Part shown: positions 1-5,298 of the stretch, in pieces
Numbering within the stretch: position 1 is the first letter of the stretch
Layout: each line of letters opens with the position of its first letter
NCBI GenBank assembly: GCA_026712885.1
Contig: JAPOPO010000223.1
Coordinates: 1-5,299, forward strand
Length of the DNA: 5,299 nt
DNA from: Rhodospirillales bacterium
Lineage (GTDB): Bacteria; Pseudomonadota; Alphaproteobacteria; UBA828
Direction of reading: 5' to 3'
Notes under the pieces: generated by a model
Told to the model about the DNA's origin: nothing
What the model saw: only the letters and a program-made list of their open reading frames with translations
Database searches by the model: none
Position numbers and translations under genes: made by a program

Positions 1-1
1 C

Positions 2-154
2 CAGTGCTTCGCCGGCCTCGGCGCGGGCGACGTCATCGCCTGCCAGGCGCTGAAGCGGGGCGAGCCGCCGAAGGCCATCGTCAACCGCGAGATTCTCGAC
101 AACGCGGCCTGGCGGGCCAAGCTCGCGCGCTACGCCGAGACGTTCGGCGGCTGA
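2..154 (+). CDS. C-terminal end of a probable D-isomer-specific 2-hydroxyacid dehydrogenase (5' partial)
   Basis: Only the last 50 codons are present; the gene enters from the left edge and stops at TGA 152-154. The tail contains LKRGEPPKAIVNREIL followed by AAWRAKLARY. This resembles the end of NAD(P)-dependent 2-hydroxyacid dehydrogenases, where a short 'RGE.P...VN.E.L' segment closes the catalytic domain after the last helix. Such enzymes interconvert 2-hydroxy and 2-oxo acids in the cytoplasm. The NAD-binding Rossmann domain and the catalytic Arg/Glu/His residues lie outside the window, so substrate and subfamily cannot be judged. The next gene starts about 97 nt downstream, past a dyad, so this gene is probably a separate transcription unit from what follows. 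The family call rests on a short tail and is moderate. Confidence 0.55.
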   Translation, partial: QCFAGLGAGDVIACQALKRGEPPKAIVNREILDNAAWRAKLARYAETFGG

Positions 155-177
155 TCGCATGCGTCCCACCACCAGTT

Positions 178-202
178 CTTTACCAATTGGACATCGGTAA
201 AG
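178..202. promoter_or_regulatory. Candidate operator: 7-bp inverted repeat upstream of the antitoxin gene
   Basis: CTTTACC (178-184) and GGTAAAG (196-202) are perfect inverted repeats separated by 11 nt. The left arm runs into an 8-bp palindrome, CCAATTGG (183-190). The stretch is AT-richer than its surroundings and ends 48 nt before the AbrB/VapB-type start codon. VapB/AbrB-type antitoxins commonly autoregulate by binding inverted repeats upstream of their own gene, so an operator is the natural reading. TTGGAC (187-192) could be a weak -35 element, but I see no convincing -10 box. A hairpin ending the upstream gene is possible, but there is no T-tract. The repeat is seen directly; its function is inferred. 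Confidence 0.35.
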
Positions 203-236
203 GACCGGACGCTGTTCGTCTGAATGGGCAATGTCC

Positions 237-241
237 GGGAG
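237..241 (+). promoter_or_regulatory. Ribosome binding site fixing the vapB-like start at 251
   Basis: GGGAG lies 9 nt upstream of the ATG at 251. The frame is also open from an ATG at 224, which would add nine residues. That upstream ATG has no comparable purine-rich motif at the right distance, and its extra residues precede the point where AbrB-type domains normally begin. The start at 251 is therefore preferred. Confidence 0.5.
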
Positions 242-250
242 CACGACGCG

Positions 251-478
251 ATGCCGCGCGTGAGCGCCAAGCGCCAGATTACGCTTCCCATCGATCAATG
301 CCGGGAGGTCGGCATTGAGCCGGGCGACGAGTACCGCAGCTTCGTCGCCGATGGGCGCATCACCATCGTGCGGAAGACCGCCGGCGCAGCCAAAGGCATT
401 TTGTGCCACGTGGACGGCACTTCCGGGGTTAGCGACGAAGAGTCCCTGGAGGACGCACTCGACGAGTCGACGCCTTGA
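251..478 (+). CDS. AbrB/MazE/SpoVT-type DNA-binding protein, probable VapB-like antitoxin
   Basis: A 75-residue protein. Residues 1-45 form a swapped-hairpin AbrB domain: VSAKRQITLP, then a short helix, then GIEPGDEY and a final DGRITIVRK strand. This domain dimerises to bind DNA. The rest, GAAKGILCHVDG followed by an acidic SDEESLEDAL segment, resembles the toxin-neutralising tail of VapB antitoxins that pair with PIN-domain RNases. The tail argues for an antitoxin rather than a general AbrB regulator. The usual Lys-Gly-Gln of the domain is Lys-Arg-Gln, a variant I recall in this subgroup. Start 251 is chosen on its ribosome binding site and domain boundary. Its stop codon overlaps a short frame that appears to be a wrecked toxin, so it may be an orphan antitoxin. 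The upstream dyad could be its operator. Base composition is less GC-rich than the neighbours, in keeping with acquired DNA. Confidence 0.75.
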   Translation: MPRVSAKRQITLPIDQCREVGIEPGDEYRSFVADGRITIVRKTAGAAKGILCHVDGTSGVSDEESLEDALDESTP

Positions 479-537
479 AGGGCGTCTACACCTTCGGCGC
501 GGCCATGCAGCGGTTGCCGCATACCGCATCGCTCTGA
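475..537 (+). pseudogene. Probable vapC (PIN-domain toxin) remnant, 20 codons
   Basis: A TTG codon overlaps the antitoxin stop codon as TTGA, the junction style typical of vapBC operons, and opens a 20-codon frame ending at TGA 535-537. Its first residues, (M)KGV, resemble the start of many VapC toxins (MKGVDTN-like). The remainder, YTFGAAMQRLPHTASL, resembles their C-terminal end, where a final strand carries a TFD motif and is followed by a short 'A..RLPG..LL' segment. An intact PIN toxin has about 120-140 residues and four conserved acidic residues. Here the body is absent, and the Asp expected near the start and in the TFD motif is not seen. The simplest reading is an in-frame internal deletion of the toxin. 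The match is short and made by eye; it could be a chance frame. Confidence 0.42.
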
Positions 538-589
538 AGGCGCCGCGAAGATCATGAAATCGGTCGGAAATGCGGGCTGAAGACGCGCC

Positions 590-1747
590 GTGACCGGGTT
601 CGACTTTCCGCCGCCGGCGATGCCGGCGGGCACCGACGCGCTCCGCGCCGAGGTCCGCGCGTTCCTCGCGGACTCGCAGGCGGCCCTGGGCTGGCGGCCC
701 GATTCCGACTTCGGCTCCGACTGGTCGGCCTCTTTCAGCCGTTCGCTCGGCGCGCGGGGCTGGATCGGCATGTGTTGGCCCAAGCAGTATGGCGGGCGCG
801 AGCGCTCGGCGCTGGAGCGCTACGTCGTGATCGAGGAGCTTCTGGCGGCGGGGGCGCCGGTCTACGCCCATTGGGTCGCGGACCGGCAGAGCGGCCCGCT
901 GCTGCTGCGCTTCGGCGGCGAGGAACAGCGCCAGGCGATCCTGCCCAGGATCGCCGCGGGCGAGTGCTACTTCGCCATCGGCATGAGCGAGCCGGATTCC
1001 GGCTCCGACCTCGCCTCGGTGCGCACCCGCGCGGAGCGGACGGCGGACGGCTGGCGCATCGATGGCACCAAGGTGTGGACCAGCAACGCGCACCGCTCGC
1101 AGTACATGATCGCGCTATGCCGCACGGGGCCCGCCGGCGAGAGCCGCCACGAAGGCCTCAGCCAGTTCCTGATCGACCTCGAAGCCGACGGCGTGCGGGT
1201 CAGCCCCATCGTCAACCTGGCGGGCAAGCACGACTTCAACGAATGCGTCTTCGAGGATGTGACGGTTCCCGCCGACCGGCTAATCGGGCAGGAAGGGGAC
1301 GGCTGGCGTCAGGTGACCGGCGAGCTTGCGTTGGAGCGGAGCGGGCCCGAGCGCATCCTCAGCACCTTTCACCTCTTCGCCGTGCTGGTCGAGCGGGCGG
1401 GGCCCAGCCCTGAGCCGCAGCTCGCCGAGGCTATCGGGCGGCTCACGGCGGAGCTCTACGCGCTGCGGGCGATGTCCCTCGCCGTCGCCGGTCAACTGGA
1501 GAAGGGGGAGTTCCCTGAGGTCGAAGCCGCCATCGTCAAGGACATGGGCACGCGATTCGAAGCCGAGGTGGTCGAGACACTGCGCCGCGCCGTGCCGCTG
1601 GAGCCGGTCGCCGGAGGAAGCGCCAACGCGCCGTCGCTCGAAGCGGCGTTGGGCGCGACGGTGTTGGGGCTACCCTCGTTCACGCTGCGGGGCGGTACCA
1701 ACGAGATCCTGCGCTCGATCATCGCCCGTGGTCTGGGTGTCAGGTGA
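590..1747 (+). CDS. Acyl-CoA dehydrogenase, catalytic (alpha-like) subunit
   Basis: A 385-residue, full-length acyl-CoA dehydrogenase, an FAD flavoenzyme that introduces a 2,3 double bond into an acyl-CoA and passes electrons to ETF. Visible landmarks are the N-terminal helical domain (about 15-125), the middle beta-barrel with FAD/substrate motifs MSEPDSGSD (132-140) and VWTSNA (162-167), and the C-terminal helical bundle ending in LRGGTNEILR (366-375). At the C-terminal position where medium-chain enzymes carry the catalytic Glu (YEGT), this protein has Gly. The helix sequence LALERSGPER places Glu249 where isovaleryl-CoA-type and steroid-type dehydrogenases carry theirs, so Glu249 is the likely base. 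The GTG at 590 has a weak GAAG seven nt upstream and gives a family-like FDFPPP start; ATG at 620 (Met11) is an alternative. The second dehydrogenase gene starts 7 nt after its stop, suggesting co-translation and a heteromeric enzyme. The substrate is unknown. Confidence 0.93.
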   Translation: MTGFDFPPPAMPAGTDALRAEVRAFLADSQAALGWRPDSDFGSDWSASFSRSLGARGWIGMCWPKQYGGRERSALERYVVIEELLAAGAPVYAHWVADRQSGPLLLRFGGEEQRQAILPRIAAGECYFAIGMSEPDSGSDLASVRTRAERTADGWRIDGTKVWTSNAHRSQYMIALCRTGPAGESRHEGLSQFLIDLEADGVRVSPIVNLAGKHDFNECVFEDVTVPADRLIGQEGDGWRQVTGELALERSGPERILSTFHLFAVLVERAGPSPEPQLAEAIGRLTAELYALRAMSLAVAGQLEKGEFPEVEAAIVKDMGTRFEAEVVETLRRAVPLEPVAGGSANAPSLEAALGATVLGLPSFTLRGGTNEILRSIIARGLGVR

Positions 1748-1754
1748 GGGGCCG

Positions 1755-2858
1755 ATGAGCGACGAGACGGTGCGCCTGATCGAGAAGACTGCTGACGACC
1801 TGTTCGCGGCGGAGAGCGAGACTGCGCGTGCGGCCCTCGCGGAAGGCGCCTGGCCCGAGCGGCTCTGGCAGACCTTCGCCGAAACCGGGCTCGCGCAGGC
1901 GGCACTCCCGGAAGAGGCGGGCGGCGCAGGCGTCGTTGCGGGGCTCGCGGTGCTGCGCGCGGCGGGCCGCCATGCGGCGCCGATCCCTGTTGCCGAGACG
2001 ATGGTCGGAACCCTGCTCTGCCATGCGGCGAGTATCGAGGCGCCGGCCGGCCCGCTTTCCGTGCACGCGCTGCCAGATGGAGCAGGCGTCGGCGGCGTCA
2101 CCACCCTGCCGCGAGTCCCGTGGGCGCGCTTCGTCTCTACCGTCGTGGTCGCCGCTCCGGGCGAGGGGCTGGCCTCGTGCAAGCCGGTCGATATCGGCGA
2201 GGGCGCCAACCTGGCCGGCGAGCCGCGCGACGACGTCACGCTTGCCGGCCCGCCGGACCGCTTCGTTTCCTGTCCGCCCGAGGTAGACGGCTTCGCGCTG
2301 ATGGCGCTCGCGCGCGCCGCCCAGCTAAGGGGCGCGATGGAGCACGTGCTCGCCATGAGCGTGGGCTACGCGCAGGATCGCGTGCAGTTCGGCCGGCCGC
2401 TGGCGCGCTTCCAGGCGATCCAGCATTACTTGGCCGAAATCGCCGGCGAGGCGGCGGCCACCGGGGCGGCGGTGGATGCGGCTCCGCAGGCGGGCACACC
2501 CTTCGCCTTCGCGGCCGCCAAGTCGCGGGCAAGCCAGGCGGCAGGCACGGTCGCCCGCCTCGCGCATCAGGTGCACGGCGCCATCGGCTACACCGCGGAG
2601 CACGACCTGCACATCTGGACCAAGCGCCTCTGGGCCTGGCGCGACGAGTGCGGCAACGAGGCCCACTGGTGGCAGGTGCTGGGCGCCGAGACCGCGCGGG
2701 GTGGCGGTGCGGCGCTCTGGCCGACGATGGTCGCTGCCTCGGGCAGCGCGGTAGAAGAAGCGGCCTCTGGCGGCGCGGTAGAAGAAGCGGCCTCGGGCAG
2801 CGCGGTAGAAGAAGCCGCCTCCGGCAGCGCGGCAGTAGAAGAGGGAGGGAGCCCGTGA
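1755..2858 (+). CDS. Acyl-CoA dehydrogenase family protein, probable non-catalytic (beta-like) subunit with repeat tail
   Basis: A 367-residue protein. The C-terminal acyl-CoA dehydrogenase fold is clear: LRGAMEHVLAMSVGYAQDR (191-209), QFGRPLARFQAIQHYLAEI (211-229), HQVHGAIGYTAEHDLH (271-286) and a KRLWAWRDECGNEA end. The N-terminal and middle domains are divergent and short: I see no 'EP.aGSD' FAD-loop motif and no 'W.TSA' motif. Neither usual catalytic Glu position appears to be filled: the C-terminal 'EGT' site is not recognisable and the internal helix reads ALARAAQLRG. The pattern matches the partner subunit of heterotetrameric (alpha2beta2) acyl-CoA dehydrogenases described for mycobacterial steroid side-chain degradation. 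ATG 1755 has AGGTGAG six nt upstream, overlapping the end of the preceding gene. Residues 328-364 are four copies of a 9-residue Ala/Ser/Gly/Glu repeat not expected in the family. The stop overlaps the next start by 4 nt. Confidence 0.87.
   Translation: MSDETVRLIEKTADDLFAAESETARAALAEGAWPERLWQTFAETGLAQAALPEEAGGAGVVAGLAVLRAAGRHAAPIPVAETMVGTLLCHAASIEAPAGPLSVHALPDGAGVGGVTTLPRVPWARFVSTVVVAAPGEGLASCKPVDIGEGANLAGEPRDDVTLAGPPDRFVSCPPEVDGFALMALARAAQLRGAMEHVLAMSVGYAQDRVQFGRPLARFQAIQHYLAEIAGEAAATGAAVDAAPQAGTPFAFAAAKSRASQAAGTVARLAHQVHGAIGYTAEHDLHIWTKRLWAWRDECGNEAHWWQVLGAETARGGGAALWPTMVAASGSAVEEAASGGAVEEAASGSAVEEAASGSAAVEEGGSP
2736..2846 (+). repeat. 27-bp tandem repeat (four copies) encoding the beta-subunit tail
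   Basis: Units lie at 2736-2762, 2763-2789, 2790-2816 and 2817-2846. The first three are 27 bp and differ by only a few substitutions; the fourth has an extra codon (30 bp). Each encodes ASGSAVEEA or a close variant (ASGGAVEEA; last copy ASGSAAVEEG). The period is a multiple of three, so copy-number change would keep the frame. The tail is Ala/Gly/Ser/Glu-rich and acidic, and likely disordered. Each unit carries a purine-rich GAAGAAG-type run. The array ends about eight bases before the start codon of the next gene, so that gene's ribosome binding site lies at its 3' edge. Confidence 0.9.
2843..2849 (+). promoter_or_regulatory. Ribosome binding site for the crotonase gene, embedded at the repeat end
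   Basis: GGGAGGG spans the last codons of the beta-subunit gene and sits about 5 nt before the GTG at 2855. It is the strongest Shine-Dalgarno-like motif among the operon's internal junctions and supports the GTG start overlapping the upstream stop (GTGA). Confidence 0.6.
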
Positions 2859-3646
2859 CCGACGAGATCCGCCTGGAGGTCGCGGAGCGTATCGCGACGA
2901 TCACGCTCAACCGGCCCGAGCGGCGCAACGCCTTCACCCGGACCATGATCGACGCCTGGGCCGCCGCCCTCGCCGATTGCCGGGATCGCGAGGATGTGAA
3001 CGTTGTGGTGGTGACCGGGGCGGGCAAGGCCTTCTGCAGCGGCGGTGACATCAAGGAGCTGATGGGGGAGGGGCTGGAGCAGGCGCCGGCCGAGCAGCGG
3101 GCGACGATCGGCGAGCACGTGCACCGCATCCCGCTCACCCTCGCCGACATGGACAAGCCGGTGATCGCGGCCGTCAACGGTGCCGCCATCGGCGCCGGCC
3201 TCGACCTCGCGCTCGCGATGGACCTGCGCTTCGCCGCGGCCTCTGCCAGGTTCGCGGAGACTTACGTCAAGGTCGGGCTCGCGCCGGGCGCCGGCGGCGC
3301 GCACTGGCTGCCGCGGGTGGTGGGGCAGGCCAAGGCGCTGGAGCTTCTGTGGACGGGCGACGCCATCGACGCGGCCGAGGCCGAGCGCATCGGTCTCGTC
3401 AACCGGGTTTGCACCGATGACGAGCTGATGCCGCAGACGATGGAACTCGCGCACCGCCTGGCGGACGGCCCGACTTTGGCCGTCCGCGCCATCAAGCGGC
3501 TGGTGCGGGACGGCATCGGCGGTGATCTGCGCGCCGGGCTGGATCGCGCCTCCGCGACCTACGGCGTGCTCGGCTCCACCGACGATCACCGCGAGGCGGT
3601 GAGGGCCTTCGTCGAGAAGCGCACGCCGCGCTTCCAGGGGCGGTAG
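2855..3646 (+). CDS. Crotonase-family protein (enoyl-CoA hydratase/isomerase)
   Basis: A 263-residue protein of normal length for the family, which handles acyl-CoA thioesters through an oxyanion hole. It opens with a family-typical strand and ITLNRPERRNAF (16-27). The first oxyanion-hole segment is AFCSGGDI (59-66), the second NGAAIGAGLDLAL (108-120). PGAGGAHWLPRVVG (144-157) and the C-terminal trimerisation helices with AFVEKRTPRF (251-260) follow. Aligned by eye to rat mitochondrial enoyl-CoA hydratase, catalytic Glu144 corresponds to Asp117 and Glu164 to Tyr137. The fold and CoA binding are secure, but simple syn-hydration is not assured. Isomerases of the family (dienoyl-CoA isomerase, PaaG type) use Asp at the first position. 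The GTG start overlaps the upstream stop codon by 4 nt, indicating coupled translation. Together with the dehydrogenase pair it suggests two consecutive steps of a beta-oxidation-like pathway. Confidence 0.92.
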   Translation: MTDEIRLEVAERIATITLNRPERRNAFTRTMIDAWAAALADCRDREDVNVVVVTGAGKAFCSGGDIKELMGEGLEQAPAEQRATIGEHVHRIPLTLADMDKPVIAAVNGAAIGAGLDLALAMDLRFAAASARFAETYVKVGLAPGAGGAHWLPRVVGQAKALELLWTGDAIDAAEAERIGLVNRVCTDDELMPQTMELAHRLADGPTLAVRAIKRLVRDGIGGDLRAGLDRASATYGVLGSTDDHREAVRAFVEKRTPRFQGR

Positions 3647-3650
3647 CGCG

Positions 3651-4640
3651 GTGGCGGCAGAGAGCGAGGCGCCGCCGGACCTCGCGGCGATCGAGACAGC
3701 ACGGGCCACACTCGGCGATCTGATCGAGGAGACCCCGGTGCACCGCTGGCGCGAGGCGGCGGTCTCGGACGCTCTCGGGCCGGAGGGCGCCGTCTTCCTC
3801 AAGCTCGAGCTGTTCCAGCGCACCGGCACCTTCAAGGCGCGGGGTGCGCTGCTCAATGCATTGGCTCTGGACGAGGCGGGGCGGAAGCGCGGCGTCACGG
3901 CGGTGAGCGCCGGCAACCACGCCATCGCGGTGGCCTTCGCCGCACAGCGCGTCGGCACGTCGGCCAAGGTGGTGATGATGGAGGGTGCCGATCCCTTCCG
4001 CGTCGCCCAGGTGCGCCGCTATGGCGCGGCGCTGGTGCTGGTGCCGGATGTGCACGCGGCGTTCGAGACCGTGCGCGCCATCGAGGCCGACGAGGGCCGC
4101 ACCTTCATACATCCCTTCGAGGGGCGGACCATCGCGCTCGGCACCGCGACCGTGGGCCTGGAGCTCGCGCGCCAAGTGCCGGAGCTGGATGCGGTGATCG
4201 TCCCCATCGGGGGCGGCGGCCTCTGCGCTGGCGTCTCCTGCGCCGTCAAGACCCTGCAGCCGCAGTGCCGCGTCTATGGCGTTGAGCCCGAGGGCGCGGA
4301 CACCATGCGCCGCAGCTTCGCCGCAGGCTCGCCCCAGGCGATCGAGAGGGTCGCCACCATCGCCGACAGCCTCGGCGCGCCCCATGCCGCCCCCTATTCT
4401 TACGAACTCTGCCGGCGCTACGTCGACGAGCTGGTGACGATCGACGACGAGGCCATGCGCCGCGCCATGGGGCTGCTCTTCGCCGAGATGAAGCTCGCCG
4501 TGGAGCCGGCGGGCGCCGCGGCGACCGCTGCGCTGCTCGGCCCGCTCGCCGGCCGGCTACGAGGCCAGCGCACCGCAATCATCGTCTGCGGCACCAACAT
4601 CGACGCAAAGAAGTTCATGGCCCAGGCGCTCTTCGCCTGA
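3651..4640 (+). CDS. Threonine/serine dehydratase-like PLP enzyme (fold type II)
   Basis: A 329-residue fold-type II PLP enzyme. Lys62 in GTFKARGA forms the cofactor Schiff base; SAGNHA (86-91) contacts the substrate carboxylate; the Gly-rich loop GGGGL (187-191) holds the phosphate; VEPAGAA (284-290) and CGTNID (313-318) complete the site, with Cys313 near the pyridine nitrogen where many relatives have Ser. The family deaminates threonine to 2-oxobutyrate or serine to pyruvate; serine racemase and 3-hydroxyaspartate ammonia-lyase share the same motifs, so the substrate is open. There is no C-terminal ACT-type regulatory domain, so it resembles the short, catabolic form rather than the isoleucine-biosynthetic form. 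The GTG start lies 4 nt after the crotonase stop, with a G-rich segment (AGGGGCGG) just upstream, so it is probably in the same operon. Its metabolic link to acyl-CoA oxidation is not evident. Confidence 0.88.
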   Translation: MAAESEAPPDLAAIETARATLGDLIEETPVHRWREAAVSDALGPEGAVFLKLELFQRTGTFKARGALLNALALDEAGRKRGVTAVSAGNHAIAVAFAAQRVGTSAKVVMMEGADPFRVAQVRRYGAALVLVPDVHAAFETVRAIEADEGRTFIHPFEGRTIALGTATVGLELARQVPELDAVIVPIGGGGLCAGVSCAVKTLQPQCRVYGVEPEGADTMRRSFAAGSPQAIERVATIADSLGAPHAAPYSYELCRRYVDELVTIDDEAMRRAMGLLFAEMKLAVEPAGAAATAALLGPLAGRLRGQRTAIIVCGTNIDAKKFMAQALFA

Positions 4641-4641
4641 A

Positions 4642-4654
4642 CCTTTCAGAAAGG
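4642..4654. terminator. Small hairpin in the convergent junction, possible bidirectional terminator
   Basis: CCTTTC-A-GAAAGG is a perfect inverted repeat in the 19-nt gap between two convergent stop codons. As RNA it would fold as a 5-bp stem with a 3-nt loop. The position suits a terminator read from both sides. The stem is short and there is no T-run on either side, so intrinsic termination would be weak at best. Confidence 0.28.
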
Positions 4655-4659
4655 CGTGT

Positions 4660-5298
4660 CTACCAGCTGTTGCGGAGCTCGCGGAGCTTGAGGAAGACCT
4701 CGCGCGGGCCGGGGGCGTCCGAGATATCCGGGAAGGCCTCGCGTAGGCGCGCGATCACCGTGGGGCTGTGGAGGCGGAAGAAGGTGTTGATCTCCTTCTC
4801 CAGCGCGAGCGTCGAGACCATGGCGTCGTCGGGGTCCTGCGGCCCTACATCCTTGAGCAGGGACGCCGCCCGCTCGTTGTCGGGCTCCCGGTCCAGGGTG
4901 AAGCCCAGGTTGTGCGCAATGTAGTCGTGGCCTGGATAGATCAGGGTCTCGTCCGGCAGCTTCGCGAGCTGGCCCGCAAAGGTCTCGTAGAGCTCCGCCG
5001 GATGGCCGCCGGAATGGCAGTTGCCGGCGCCGGCGTTGAACAGGGTATCGCCGCAGAAGAGGGCGGGTGTGTCGGTGCGTGACAGCAGGCAGACGTGGCT
5101 CATGGTGTGGCCGGGGGTGTCCAGTGCCTCAAGCTCCACCGTGGCGCCCACTTTGATGACGTCGCCCGCGCCGAGCCCGCGGTCGATGCCGGGGATCTTG
5201 CCCTTGGCGTTGGCGTGGGCGAGCAGGCTGGCGCCGGTGGCCTTGATCATCGCCTTGTTGCCGCCGGTGTGATCGCCGTGCTCGTGGGTGTTGAGGAT
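4660..5298 (-). CDS. Glyoxalase II-like metallo-beta-lactamase-fold hydrolase (5' partial)
   Basis: The frame reads leftward from the right edge; 212 codons plus the stop are visible and the N-terminus lies outside. Nearest the edge is the dinuclear-metal motif THEHGDH. Further ligands are TPGHT (His), FCGDTLF (bridging Asp) and YPGHDY (His), so the metal site looks complete. The C-terminal part, with ALEKEINTFFRLHSPTV and ending EVFLKLRELRNSW, matches the helical extension of hydroxyacylglutathione hydrolases ('E...NPFLR...V', ending near a basic residue that contacts glutathione). That supports a GloB-type thioesterase acting on S-D-lactoylglutathione or a related thioester in the cytoplasm. 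The GloB 'CGRLFEG'-like stretch is replaced by GAGNCHSGGHPAELYE, so it may be a paralogue with another substrate. An ATG at 5250 is internal, because the metal motif lies before it. The gene is convergent with the operon and probably regulated separately. Confidence 0.85.
   Translation of the reverse strand: MLNTHEHGDHTGGNKAMIKATGASLLAHANAKGKIPGIDRGLGAGDVIKVGATVELEALDTPGHTMSHVCLLSRTDTPALFCGDTLFNAGAGNCHSGGHPAELYETFAGQLAKLPDETLIYPGHDYIAHNLGFTLDREPDNERAASLLKDVGPQDPDDAMVSTLALEKEINTFFRLHSPTVIARLREAFPDISDAPGPREVFLKLRELRNSW

Noticed and set aside
205..238. CCGGAC (205-210) and GTCCGG (233-238) as a hairpin masking the antitoxin ribosome binding site
   Set aside because: A 6-bp GC-rich inverted repeat with a 22-nt spacer is easily found by chance in such DNA, and it overlaps only part of the GGGAG motif.
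4..318. A plus-strand open frame from 4 to 318 as a separate small gene
   Set aside because: It is out of frame with the 2-hydroxyacid dehydrogenase tail, crosses the dyad and enters the antitoxin gene. It is Arg-rich with no recognisable domain.
1326..1754. Upstream extension of the beta-subunit frame, open back to 1326
   Set aside because: It overlaps the conserved C-terminal third of the alpha-subunit gene out of frame and is Ser/Arg-rich. ATG 1755 has a suitable ribosome binding site and gives a sensible N-terminus.
2736..2846. The 27-bp array as a CRISPR array
   Set aside because: The repeats are contiguous with no spacers and are in frame as codons of the beta-subunit gene.
2120..2854. 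Upstream extension of the crotonase frame, open back to 2120
   Set aside because: The extension overlaps the beta-subunit gene in another frame and is Arg/Gly-rich without family similarity. The GTG at 2855, with its GGGAGGG site and family-typical N-terminus, is the real start.
2588..3967. A 459-codon minus-strand open frame across the beta-subunit end, crotonase and dehydratase genes
   Set aside because: It is a shadow of well-supported plus-strand genes in GC-rich DNA. Its translation is Arg/Ala/Pro-rich, shows no recognisable domain, and runs antisense across three genes.
3492..4385. A 297-codon minus-strand open frame antisense to the dehydratase gene
   Set aside because: It opposes a gene with complete PLP-enzyme motifs. 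The long frame follows from the third-position GC bias of the sense gene.
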